Assembly (NCBI RefSeq): GCF_050948175.1
Contig: NC_135198.1
Location: 5,841,001-5,905,000, forward strand
Reading direction: 5' to 3'
Origin: Xylocopa sonorina
Lineage: Eukaryota; Arthropoda; Insecta; Hymenoptera; Apidae
Length of the DNA: 64,000 bases
How positions within the stretch are numbered: the first letter of the stretch is position 1; the number at the start of each line of letters is the position of its first letter. The translations under genes and the position numbers were made by a program. The notes below the pieces were generated by a model, which ran no database searches, was not told where the DNA came from, and worked only from the letters and a program-made list of their open reading frames with translations. Of this stretch, positions 47,080-58,066 are shown piece after piece.

Positions 47080-50000
47080 TTTATGAAGGCATGTTTCAAT
47101 TTTTATAAACAGCATTGTACACACATAATATTCGCAAATCATATTTCCTTATATGTACCTTGCAATTTATACTTCGTGACACAAGAAAAGATTTCTATAT
47201 CGTATAAACAGTTACACATTAATTTAATATCATGCATACATATATGAATATCGTTTCAAATCCAACATCTCCTTGGGAAGGTTTACCAAATCGACTTACT
47301 TGGAACAATCTGAAACGAATCAATAAAAATGTACTCGAATACACTGGTGAAAATAGATCCTGAATTCTCGTCGCGTAAAAACATCGCAAGCTCGTCCAAA
47401 TAAAAATGTGTCGCCACGACGATTAAGGACGGTGCGCGCGTACCGTCGAGCTAACAAGCGACAAGGTAAAAAGACCCTTTTACAAGGTAAACCAGGAAGA
47501 AACCGAAACACCAAGGAGAAATGACGAAGATAAAACAGTAACAATCGTAACAGGCTCTGCAGAGATTTATACATGCTGAATGGAACGTCTCACGTTCTTA
47601 CCACGTCGAACGTTTCGAGGCAAATAAAGATACAAAGATAAACCGGAAGAGAGGACGAAGAAGCGCGCTCTGAAAGAAGAACAGGAATTTTATCACTGAA
47701 TTTTATGACTGATAACGCTTGAACACCTTGACTTATCTTTTGTCAAGAGAAATTGAAGCGAGATATTGACACGCAAAATAATTTAAAAAATGCGAAGACG
47801 AATAATTAACAGAAATGCAATTTGTTTAATTCGTAAAGCTTTTCGACGGGTTTTCGAAGCGTATATTCAGATTTCGAAACTCGTGGCTACCGCCCTTGAA
47901 ATAACTTTACCCTGTAATCAACGTGACCGATGGAGTCCAGGGGTAACATAGTAATGGCGAAGGGTGTTAGGGGTGTTACAGAAATTAATGGGGTGAGTCG
48001 CGCGCATTGTGTAGCTACAGATAGATACGTTTCGGTTGACGTTTCGGTTGACAGAACAAATCGAATATCAGTCATTGATACTCGATAGCGTTCGAAACCG
48101 TGTATTTGTGTAGCCTCCTATAACACGATTTCCATATAACTTGAAACTAAAATTGCGACAGCCCACCAATTTTTTACGCGTACTAAACTATTTCTTGCCT
48201 TTTGTGTTTATCAAATTTCATTTCATTCGATGCTTCGAGCAATAATGCAAAATTATGTACAGTATATTCGATTCAAGTGTAGTGTCTATGGTTTTTGATA
48301 TCGGAAATGCTTAAAACTGTTTCAGAAAATTGTTGTACAGTGTCACGGGAGACTTACAGCAAATCTAATTTCACTTTGAAACTGGACTTAAGAGAATTAA
48401 AATTATCAAATCATAAAAATGGAAATTACATTTTTTAAATCAATAGAAAATGTAATTGAACGATGGTTAAATAAATATAAATATTATTGCAACAGTTATA
48501 TTATGAATATATTGATAGTTAATATATTTGTATTTGAATTCGTGTTCAAGATAATAAAAAAATATGATTTTAAATATAAATATAAATATAACGAACAGAT
48601 TGAAAACCATACAGTGTTTTGGAAACTAATTATTCTTCGTTTATGAAGATTGTTAAATCGAGAAAGTGCTGCGAATAACGGAACAATCTATTTGTTAAAT
48701 ATATGGATATACCCCAATTTCTATTCAAAAGTATTTGAATAGAGCTGTCAACGCATGATCGAATAATAGAGATTGCAACTCGTGCATTGTTTCTCCTTCT
48801 GGCTCTGACACGTTATTATTACACTCCCTTTAGGGTTCTACCCCTACTCGTAGTCCTCAATTTTACTTCTATTTACTCAAGGGATATGCAAAAAGCATGC
48901 GAAATTTCGCAGGCGAACTGGGGTCACATTATTCATTAAAATTTTATGTAATTATCATTTTTCATCACTAAAGAACTTTAATATAGAAACGCGGAAAATA
49001 AATAAATAATATCCCAGATAATATTTATAATCAATTGCTATTGTAGTATGCTATTTGCTGCATTTTTATAATATTAAACTATAATTTTCATACCTAGCAA
49101 AATATTAGAAGCTTAAAACTCTTTCAATATTAGAAGGTTGCTAGATGTTTGTTAATGTAAAACAATGTAACGTCGCTGTGATTAACGCAAAGATAGGATG
49201 CGTGATGGACACTCGATGAAACGAGAGTTTTGCTAATTCCATAATAATTATTCGAATAATAAAAAATAAATACACGATTGTACTTTTACAAAATGACATC
49301 GATGCAGCCATGCAACCATCCCTTATTTCTTTTTAAAGACTCAATCTACGATATGGTATAGTACTCTACGCACAGTACAATCAAAATTGCTCGACGCGAA
49401 TGCATACAAGTCCCCAATACTCCCTCGTATCAAAGTTGCATTATGCCTGATGAGTCGAGGACTCATTAATCTCCTCTTAAAATGACGGAACCAGTTCTTT
49501 CGCGATCGAATCGCGGATATTCGATGCGGGAATTCAACGGGGATTTCCATGGCGGGAAACTCATCGTTGGAGAACCTCTCCGCGGCTCTTCGAGCACACA
49601 CGTTCACATCAAAAGCCTATCCAACGACCTAGGCATTAGCGTTCATGATGGAAGCCACGATCTTCACTTTCCACCCTTTTTATTTCTCATTTCCAAGGGT
49701 ACCACATTCAGAAGAAACAAGAAGGGATGCCGGCGGGTAAACACGCGTAGGAAAATACTCGGTAACCTTTGAGACGCCAATGGTGTACGTGAACTTAAAC
49801 CATTCATGGTCACGGTCAACAATATTTTCCATCCACAACCGACGGATTTGCTTCGCGAGTCTTTACTGTTCTATCAATACCCAGTGTGTCGAGCATAAAA
49901 GAAATCGCGCAAAACTCTTTCACGAGATGCTGGAATATTCGTGCGAAAATCAGATTACGTTGAAGTAACTCGCTTTCGAATGACAAATGTATTGTTGCGC

Positions 50001-50430
50001 GATGAACTATTACGTGATAAATGTTTTTCAATGCGACGTACTCAATTTGATAATTAATTACTAACGTATTGAAAAGTAACAGGTGATCGATTATTGGATT
50101 TTATTCAGTATAAAGCTTTGGTTTACCAGTCAATGATAACAAAAAATTGTACATATTATAATTAGGGGTCTGTAAACTTTAATGTATCGTTGTCAAAGAA
50201 GACTCAGCCAGTAATAAAATTCTCTTCTCTCGCTCTAATTATCAATATCTCTTGTTTCATGTAAAAAGGAATTAATCTACATAATCTCTGCCAAAACCAA
50301 TGTATATTCTGTGTTATATAGAAACTCTATTTCAATTCTAAATTATCCCATAAGGGATAACAACTTTACCTAACATAAACCTAATAAAATATATAAGAAA
50401 AGTTCTAATTAAATAAATAAATACCAATAG
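47080..50430. other. mostly AT-rich non-coding stretch
   Basis: A GC-richer patch at 47380-47580 and another at 49480-49770. A perfect NF-kappaB/Dorsal-type string GGGGATTTCC occurs at 49539-49548. The 12-base GTTTCGGTTGAC occurs twice in tandem at 48029-48052. 48571-48590 is an AAATAT-type simple repeat. Frames at 47320-47574 (-), 48419-48646 (+), 49341-49607 (-) and 49482-49772 (+) are unrecognisable. Confidence 0.5.
48029..48052. repeat. 12-bp perfect tandem duplication
   Basis: GTTTCGGTTGAC twice, back to back. Minor. Confidence 0.8.
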
Positions 50431-51250
50431 CACGCGAATGCTTAATTACAAGAGTTCAAATTTTACTCTCGAACAAGCCACATATATATTTCCATGGGTC
50501 CCACGACCCGCAATCTCCGTTCGTTCTCGTCGCGAAACGATTCCACCACTGGAATTTCTGATCGCTCTCGTCGCGGAAGGGAGAAACGAACCTCGAGCTG
50601 GAGCCTGGCGTGGAAAAGTCTTAAAATTAGTTAGCCCCGTGCGGGGAGATTATACCACCCCCGTGAAGCATCGGAACACTGGGATAATCCCGAGACAACG
50701 ACGCGCGGCAGGTTCAATGGGAACGTAGCACGGGTACGGGCCGCGATAGGGGGATAGAGTATCAATGAAGCACACGTGAATGCACACACGAGGAAACGAA
50801 AGAGGCTGGTAGACGTGCAAACAGACGAGACGACGAAAAAGGGCGCCAACCTTTGAAAACAGCAGCGGAATAAGGGATGGCTGGTCCCGTGCAGACCTTC
50901 CCAGCCGCGATCACCGAGGGCGATGTTTACCCTCCACCTGCGGATTTACTCGTGCATACACGGAACAGCACTCCAGGGTAAAACGCATCTCTCGAGCATC
51001 CAGGAACGTCGAACAGTGTCCATTCGTGGGTTCTATCCCAGGTACCCCGCCGACGATACTCCATTATTTTAGCACCATTAAAAGGCCTTTGCCCTTTCTA
51101 TAGGCCGAAAAGCCTCTACGGCCTCTCCTTCATTTCCCCTCCTCAAAAGCGATTTCATTCAATTCTCAAATATGCCACCCGATATCAGCGCGATTCGCGC
51201 TGGCGAACGATACAGTCGCCGCTGATCGAGTTAATATTTGCACGTCAGCT
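50431..51250. other. GC-rich block
   Basis: CpG-rich. A 96-codon plus frame at 50438-50728 and a 72-codon minus frame at 50631-50849 overlap and are not recognisable. Carries the first copy of a 49-bp dispersed repeat. Confidence 0.45.
50925..51002 (+). repeat. dispersed direct repeat, copy 1
   Basis: The core 50925-50973 matches 51668-51716 at 48 of 49 bases. Similarity continues, with small gaps, for about 30 bases to a shared GCATCC. No flanking similarity on the 5' side. The two copies are 743 bases apart in the same orientation, which suggests a recent copy event or a conserved functional module. Confidence 0.85.
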
Positions 51251-51667
51251 GTAATCGTAATTGGCGTATTTTATAGCGATTATGCGTGTAAATGTGGATT
51301 GTCGATGAATTCGAACGCTTGAAAGCGAATTATTTTATAGTTTTTATATTTATTTTCTGTATATTCGTAATATTCGATATCAAAGGTAACAGAAATGGAT
51401 GATAGTCAATCGTTTTATGCACTATACCTTCGAATCGTTTCGAACAGTCCCTAAAGTAATTTCACGAGCATCTCTGTGTTACACAATTTTTCCAAATCGT
51501 CTATCACGTTTACAAATTGGTAAAATTATTGTTTAATCCTTAAAAGTCACGGAAGCGAGTCCGCTGAATCGAAGTGGCGAACATGGCTGCTTTGCAGTAA
51601 ACGAGTAACGAAAAACAGGCAACTGTAGAACTCCTATGCCTACAGCTCCGCCACGATCGTGGAATAC
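51251..51667. other. AT-rich stretch between repeat copies
   Basis: AT-rich; the minus frame 51540-51824 covers the second repeat copy and is unrecognisable. Nothing else seen. Confidence 0.55.
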
Positions 51668-51746
51668 GTTTACCCTCCACCTGCGGATTTACTCGTGCAT
51701 ACACGAAACAGCACTCACGTTGGAAACACATATCTCTTTTGCATCC
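51668..51746 (+). repeat. dispersed direct repeat, copy 2
   Basis: Core 51668-51716, one mismatch from copy 1 at 50925-50973. The plus frame across it is open in both copies locally, but the encoded strings match no domain I know. Confidence 0.85.
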
Positions 51747-53270
51747 TGTCTCCACACCCCCGTCCACCCTCCCCATATCGTCCGCTGCGATCCATATGGT
51801 ATTTGTTGCACAATCGAGGAACACGTCAACTTACAAATTTTCGCTCGAGTATATTTACAAATGCCATTAAGATACCTTGTTACTCGCGAAATCAATTTTT
51901 CTTTTATTTATTTGCATCCACACACGACGATAATATCGCTACTACTGCACGAACACAGTGCCCACAATTTTGGAGTCTGAATCTAATAAAATTGTAATTT
52001 AAACTAGAATGAAATATGTGTACACATCGATGCCAAAATAAACTTAAATTCTAACTATTAAAATTCGAAAGTTTTACAAACAATTCGTACTGTTCATCTC
52101 GATACACGTCGTCACAAGCGTGCCCATTGAATAACGCTTTTCCTCTTTTGTTACATCGAATAGAAAGCACTGGCCAATAGAAACCGCGACAAAAATTGTC
52201 CAAAGGTACCACAGCATTCAAACAGAATGCTTCTTTTCCAACGTCTAGACCCATGGTGTTACTCGCGGACAACAGAGCGATCCGTTGGCGCCATGTTGCT
52301 GTCAACAGTTTCGTGTTTGCACGGCTTTTTAATTCTCCGCTGTTTAACGTAAAAGCGTGACAATGTTAGTGGGCGACGGTGTTCGCCACGCAAGAACAAT
52401 AATTATGGAGAGTTTCCAGCGGTGCAGAGGGGAGGGTTCGCATGGAGACTGGCCGTTTTTCGTACACTTTCGAGCGTACGCTTAGCCCTTAAATAGAATG
52501 CGCCGTGACACACGTGAATACGAGAGAACACCGGATTACCCTTGAAAACAACGGTTGCCGCCTAGCTTTTGTCGCTCTCGAAACCGTGAAAAGATCGAGG
52601 CGGTACGCTGCGCACGAAACGCACCCCCTGAAGGGCCATCCGCGGTATCCAAAGACACTCCGTCCCTGGGAGAACGATCTCGGAGTAAACATCGTTCCCA
52701 TTCAACGACAATAAATAATTTTCACGTGCCTCGCCGTTCTTTTCTGCGGCAGATGCTATCTCGTGACACACGCGGGCTGCAGGGAAATTAAGCTTCGCAG
52801 CCGAGGCGCGCGTGCTCAAAATCCGAGGACAAGATAACAGGAGCCTGGAAAAAGGGCTTGCAATTTTTTCGCTACTTTTCCAACCGCCCTCTAATTTAGT
52901 TGCCCGCGATGCGTTGTTTTATGCGGTTCCCCAGCTGCACGGAACTGCGTAATTATTTCGTGAAACAGTTTTATCAGTTTCCTCTTCGCTCGGTTGTTTT
53001 GCGCGGGGCCATCGCGCGAGTGCGAGGCGCTTCTGTGCGAAAGAAATTTGACGCTCTTTTTGCATGATGCAAGATTTGCAAATTGCAACAACATAATCGA
53101 GAGGCTCGTGGTTAACTTTAGTGAAGATGCTGCACGATTTCATACAAAAATGGAATCACTACTGGCAATAAGCTTGATGATTATATATTGTACAAGTATA
53201 AAGAAGAAATTATCGAGTGGAAACAGAAGGCGTTGCAGTTCTACAGTGCCTATACGCCACTGAAAATAAT
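51747..53270. other. mixed stretch with a GC-rich block
   Basis: AT-rich to about 52280, then CpG-rich to about 53060. Frames crowd both strands (52489-52819 and 52891-53143 on minus, 52505-52791 and 52994-53263 on plus). Their mutual overlap in four frames points to composition, not coding. Confidence 0.45.
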
Positions 53271-56200
53271 TAATTTCAATTAAGAAAATGTTTATTTAGT
53301 TAGATACAAATACAAACATAGAAGCACAGAGAATAGAATTATTGTACCGTATAATTACGCTCAAAGAGGGTCGATACAGTAAGGAAATGCACACGAGCCA
53401 TTTCGATCGTTAAGTTGCTAATTGGCCAATATTCTCGAAGAAGTACATATATAAATTGAATTCACCCGTATCATAAACTCGACAATCGACGTCTTAACAG
53501 GGTAATTAATTGGGATGCAGGTCTAACATTGTCCAGAGCTATTTATCCTATCACTTGCTGTCGATGAGATCTAACAGCGTGCACGTAGCTATAAACAATC
53601 GATAACATGATGCACGTGCCTGTAAGATGAATGTAAAGGATGTTTGCGCGATAGTTAAACTACCCTTCAAAGTTCTCCGCGTCGTGACCACCCCTTGAAC
53701 CACCCCTTTGAACCGTCGTCACGACGTGTCGTTAAAAATTTGTTTGAGCCCGTCTTGTCAACGAACAAATTTTCCTGGCGTCGCCTTTATTCTTTTGCCT
53801 TCTCTATTTTCCTCGACGTCCACCCTCTGACTGGTCGTCACATTTTTTCGTAATTCGATAACGCGTTCGCGTCGCGTAGTAAAGCGTCTTGCAATTAATC
53901 GAGACCTAAGAGGCCTCGACTTCTTGTAGTTTGCAATTACTTTTAATTTTGTTGCAGAGACGATTCGATTAACCATTGCACGTATTAGCGTGCAAGATAA
54001 GAGAGCTTGTATAAATTCAGGGTACCATTTTCGTCTCTTTTCGTGTTATATTTTAGTGGCATACGTAATATTTATGAGCAAAGAATGAATTTGTATCTAT
54101 GAAAATTCTCTACAAAGGCTAATCGAAAAAAACTAATCAATACCATTCATATGATACATGAAATACATTATACTGAGTAAAAAAGTCTTAGTACATATAG
54201 AACAATATGTTATTTATTGCATATGTTTATATAAGTTTACTGCATTGAAAATGAAATCTACCACAACTAAGCACTATATTGTTATCTCTACGATTACCGA
54301 CTTTCACTGTTTTCTGTTCGTTTATTTTTTGAGTATACGCATTATGCGAGAACAATTTCTATATACCATGATTTTCTATAACGAGAATCCACAGAACACG
54401 TAGCATATTAACCGCGTTCGACTAGAATCTACTGTATTAAATAAACCAATACAATACTCTGCATGCACTTTAAATGAAGAGTTTTTTAAATTGAATTTGC
54501 CATGATTTTTGTTATTTCTCGACAGCTCCAAAAAATCTGTTGTCTTCCCCTAATAATTCACAAAATCGACCATTCTGTTACAAGAATTATCTTACATCAC
54601 TATCCAATCAATGTTACTAATTCAACAGGTTAATCATTCCTAGGAAAAAGACATTTTAAAAGTGTACAAATGAAACAGAGAAAACTGACGTCATCCATCA
54701 ATGAAAATATCCGTATCAATACCAGTTTGCTACTATTTCTTTTTTTTTTGTCGTGTCAATAGCAAATTGCTTTTCCGTTACTACGCGAGGCAACGAGAAA
54801 TTTACTCGCACGGGTTATCTTAATCATTCACTGACCCGATTTCCTTTCATTTCGTTCTCGACGTACCTTTTGTCAGACGCGGCATTGCTCTCGGACAATG
54901 CGTTTTCCAAATACGACGAGTGCGTCGGATGAAGCCTGACCGCGCGCTCGAGAAACAATCGGCAAACGTTCCGAGTTCGACGAACGAAGCCTGTCAAATA
55001 CAAAATCGATTAGCGAGCTAACTCGCTGGAAAATGTACAAACAACGGGATTCAATATTTTTCAAGCGGCCGACGAAATTAGCGCTCCTTCGTCGAGCAAT
55101 ATCGTTCCGCTGAGAGAAATTAATCGCAGCTCGAAAAAGATATTAAACCGCAAATCGTTCCGCGAACGCGAAAACCGTTCGAACCAACGCGTGAAACGCG
55201 ATTAAATTTGCCAGGCATTAGTTTTCATCGAGGATGATTAAAAGTATATTTAAATCGATATTAACTCTCGCAGTGATTACTGAAAATGAAAGATTACGTG
55301 AAGTTCCTCGAACGTAACAAATTAGGAATTTTTTTTACACATGTACGTAATAGTATCTTGTTAATAAAATTTATTGAGATATGCGTTTATAATTTAAATC
55401 GATAAAATATTTACACAACCTTTGATTATATAAAAATTGCTAAAGATAGTCATCGTTATTATTTTAATGAAGAAAATTTACATTAGAAATAGAAGAATTC
55501 AAATCTGGATACTCGAATATTTGGCGAAACTCGCGATTATTATTTTAATGATCAAAGCTTAGAATAAAAATCAGGATACTCAAAGATACAAGTCTGCCTT
55601 ACCTATCTTTATCGAAATAACAAAATATGATATTTAGGCGTCGTTTAAAATCGAAAAACAAAAGTAGTAGTCGCCAATAATCCTGTTGCAAACTTATCCA
55701 ATCCAAACCACAGTTATAACCCACAAATTTCCAAATTCAGAACTCCTGAACGAGACAAACCGTCGAAATCATAATGGCTGACCACTGGAAGGACCAATTG
55801 TCGCGCGAGAACGTAAAATGGTGGATAATGACAGAATGTTGCGACGATACTTCGAAACTAATAAGAATATGCAAAGCTGTTGAAAGGATCGACCGAAGAG
55901 TGTCGTTTGTTACACGCCAGGAACGATTGGTATCGTGTATAGTGCCATAGTTGGTCCGTTTCCTGGCTACCGGACACGGCTAAGAGCCCTCCACCCTGAT
56001 CGTGGACTAACAACTTGCCGGAAGTTTGCGCGAACTCGTAACTATGCGCGGTGTTAAGGAAATTTTAAACGAAGTGGCACCTACAACTACTATTGTTCCT
56101 CAAAATTGTCCGACAGGCTCGGAAACTTCATCGAAATTAACGTAATTGTAGTAATTTCGCCCCAAGCCGCCACTTTCCATGGATGGAAATACGGCCAGGG

Positions 56201-57022
56201 ACTTTCGATCGAGCTACCACGGTGTTTGGCAAATCCCTTTATTATTTTTTCATGGACCTCAACGAGCCATTCATCGGACTTTGGCCATTCATCGTGTTTC
56301 TAGTGTCTGATTGGCTCGCGTTGGTAAAAATGAATATGCTCGTTTACCCGCACAATGTTTTTTAATTACATTACGCGTACTTCGGTTGATTAATTTGCGT
56401 GGACGGTGGGATGTTGCGTCGCGTGTGGAATAAGGTTATTCTATGAAATTACCGTATTGATATGCTGGTAATTTCTGTTTCGATTTTGGGGAGCTGAATT
56501 GCTGGAAGATACGAGTTGTAATTTTAGAACAGTGGGGATTACGATTTAGTATTGAAGATACAAGATTTGTATCGCTGAAAATGTTAAGTAAAAGTTGTAT
56601 AAGTTTAGTTAAAACGGCTTATGCTCGATTTTAACGTCGAGTACCGCTGTGAATTAATTTTACACTACAGTCGAAGAAAACTTGGTTGTTTCGCAAACTT
56701 TTTAGTAGAGGCACAGGTGTGCATTATTATTAGATGCACAAGTGGCGTTATCATGTAAAGTATTATATTATCATTTACAATTTTGTAATTAAATGTCTTT
56801 AATAATTTAAACTGTTATTTATCTTTTAAAAAATTCTGTTCGAACTTGTACGCTTCGCTTATGAAAATATTTATGCCTGTAGAATTTTCACGAAAAGAAG
56901 CGTCACCTTTTACGAATCATTCTCAACAAATTTTTCGCACAACAAATACTGTAGAATCTATACAATAAAAGTTCCATGAAAAAAGATATTTTTAAATGAC
57001 TTATTGAAAAAATTCTAACTAT
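53271..57022. other. mostly AT-rich non-coding stretch
   Basis: GC-richer patches at 53640-53900, 54840-55200 and 55880-56070. An old duplication at 55454-55588 is listed separately, and a T10 run occurs at 54740-54749. Frames at 53758-53976 (-), 54158-54403 (+), 54873-55064 (-) and 56106-56365 (+) have no recognisable domain. Confidence 0.5.
55454..55588. repeat. diverged tandem duplication, period 80 bp
   Basis: Segments 55454-55520 and 55534-55588 share CG-TTATTATTTTAATGA at the start and GGATACTC near the end, with substitutions and gaps between. An old local duplication, non-coding. Confidence 0.5.
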
Positions 57023-57103
57023 AATCGTAAAATCGAATGGTTCAATGTTTGTACTACGATTATTACTTGGAATACAAACATTAAACCATTCGATTTTACG
57101 ATT
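57023..57103. repeat. near-perfect 31-bp inverted repeat (hairpin)
   Basis: The left arm 57023-57053 and right arm 57073-57103 are reverse complements at 30 of 31 positions, separated by a 19-base spacer. A transcript of the minus strand would fold into a continuous 31-bp stem with a single G:U pair; the plus-strand transcript would have one C:A mismatch. Pairing stops abruptly at both ends. Candidates are a microRNA-like or siRNA-producing hairpin, a foldback transposon remnant, or a palindromic duplication. The mature sequence is not a microRNA I recognise, and no TTAA or TA duplication flanks it. Confidence 0.85.
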
Positions 57104-57920
57104 TAATTAATACACCGATCGATTATTGCGCCTATAATGGGCATTAAAGGGTCGCCACGCTGGTTCGATCAAAGTACACCAAATTCGCCGATTAATTAAG
57201 TTGGAGGCGACAAAACATACGCGATACACGCTCGTTACAGCGTCAGTTTCCAGCCCAATGCTTGATTGTCGCACGCGAATAAAAGTGCACGACTCGAGTG
57301 GAACGCACGGAAACGCGAAGGATGTCAGCAAGTAAGTTGTCACGATCGACGTTCACCCACGGCTACATCTATCGATTCCAGCTGGTAATGGCGGCATCCC
57401 GTTTGTACGCGCGCACACGCGCCGCGTAAATATCGACGTACGTAATAATTCACGGTTTATTGAAACGCGAGTACGGTGTTCTCGATTCCACGGCACCAGA
57501 ATACGATACCTGCGGTATGTAACCCCGCACTGTGCCCCCCGGTAAATTAGCTACGCCGCTCGCAGAAATTAGACTAGTTACCAGCAGGATTAATGAAATT
57601 ACCCGCCGTCTATTTCTGCGTCTTCCAATTAATAACGGTAATTGGTGTCGCGTTCCAATAGCGTACAGTCGCACGCAAAAATACTCGGACCACGGTCCAA
57701 TTTTCCCTTCTATTTCCGATCGATCCGCCATCGCGTTTCGTGGCTGGCTATTATGGTAAACTGGCAGCGTGCGCTGCTCGCACGTGAAACACCGTGCGTT
57801 CTACGAGTAAACGGGAAACTGATTTATCGATAAAGATAAAATTTCGTGACGAAAATTAGAAACGAAGTGTGTATATTAAAATTCTATCGGGATTGGGAGT
57901 TTTGTATCAACCCATTCGTT
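57104..57920. other. GC-richer block after the hairpin
   Basis: CpG-rich to about 57820. Frames at 57107-57343 and 57450-57731 (-) and 57532-57833 (+) overlap on both strands and are unrecognisable. No promoter pair found. Confidence 0.45.
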
Positions 57921-58066
57921 GCCAAGGACGAGAATACTCGTCTCTGGCAGGGTGTTAGACGTCGCCAAGACGAGTGTACTCGTCCTACTTTCAATATATT
58001 ATAATATACTGGCTTTTGATGTCGAGTCCTGTTGCTTTCCCATTGCCAAGGACGAGTATACTCGTC
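57921..58066. repeat. cluster of three CGAGT-NN-ACTCG palindromes
   Basis: Elements at 57921-57942, 57964-57985 and 58045-58066 each read GCCAAG(G)ACGAGNNTACTCGTC. The core GACGAGTATACTCGTC (58051-58066) is a perfect 16-bp palindrome; the other two are imperfect (AA and TG at the centre). Elements 1 and 3 share about 30 bases including CCCATT upstream and TCTG downstream. The first two palindrome centres lie 42 bases apart. Leading CCC and short-repeat structure resemble a small DNA-transposon end, but no second terminus is identified. Confidence 0.8.

Noticed and set aside
46559..47142. 175-codon plus and 182-codon minus frames
   Set aside because: Both are translations of the same 15-bp minisatellite, whose period is a multiple of three; openness on both strands is expected and the plus frame has no ATG.
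49539..49548. Perfect NF-kappaB/Dorsal-type GGGGATTTCC site
   Set aside because: A lone site in 64 kb is expected by chance; no second site or GATA motif clusters with it.
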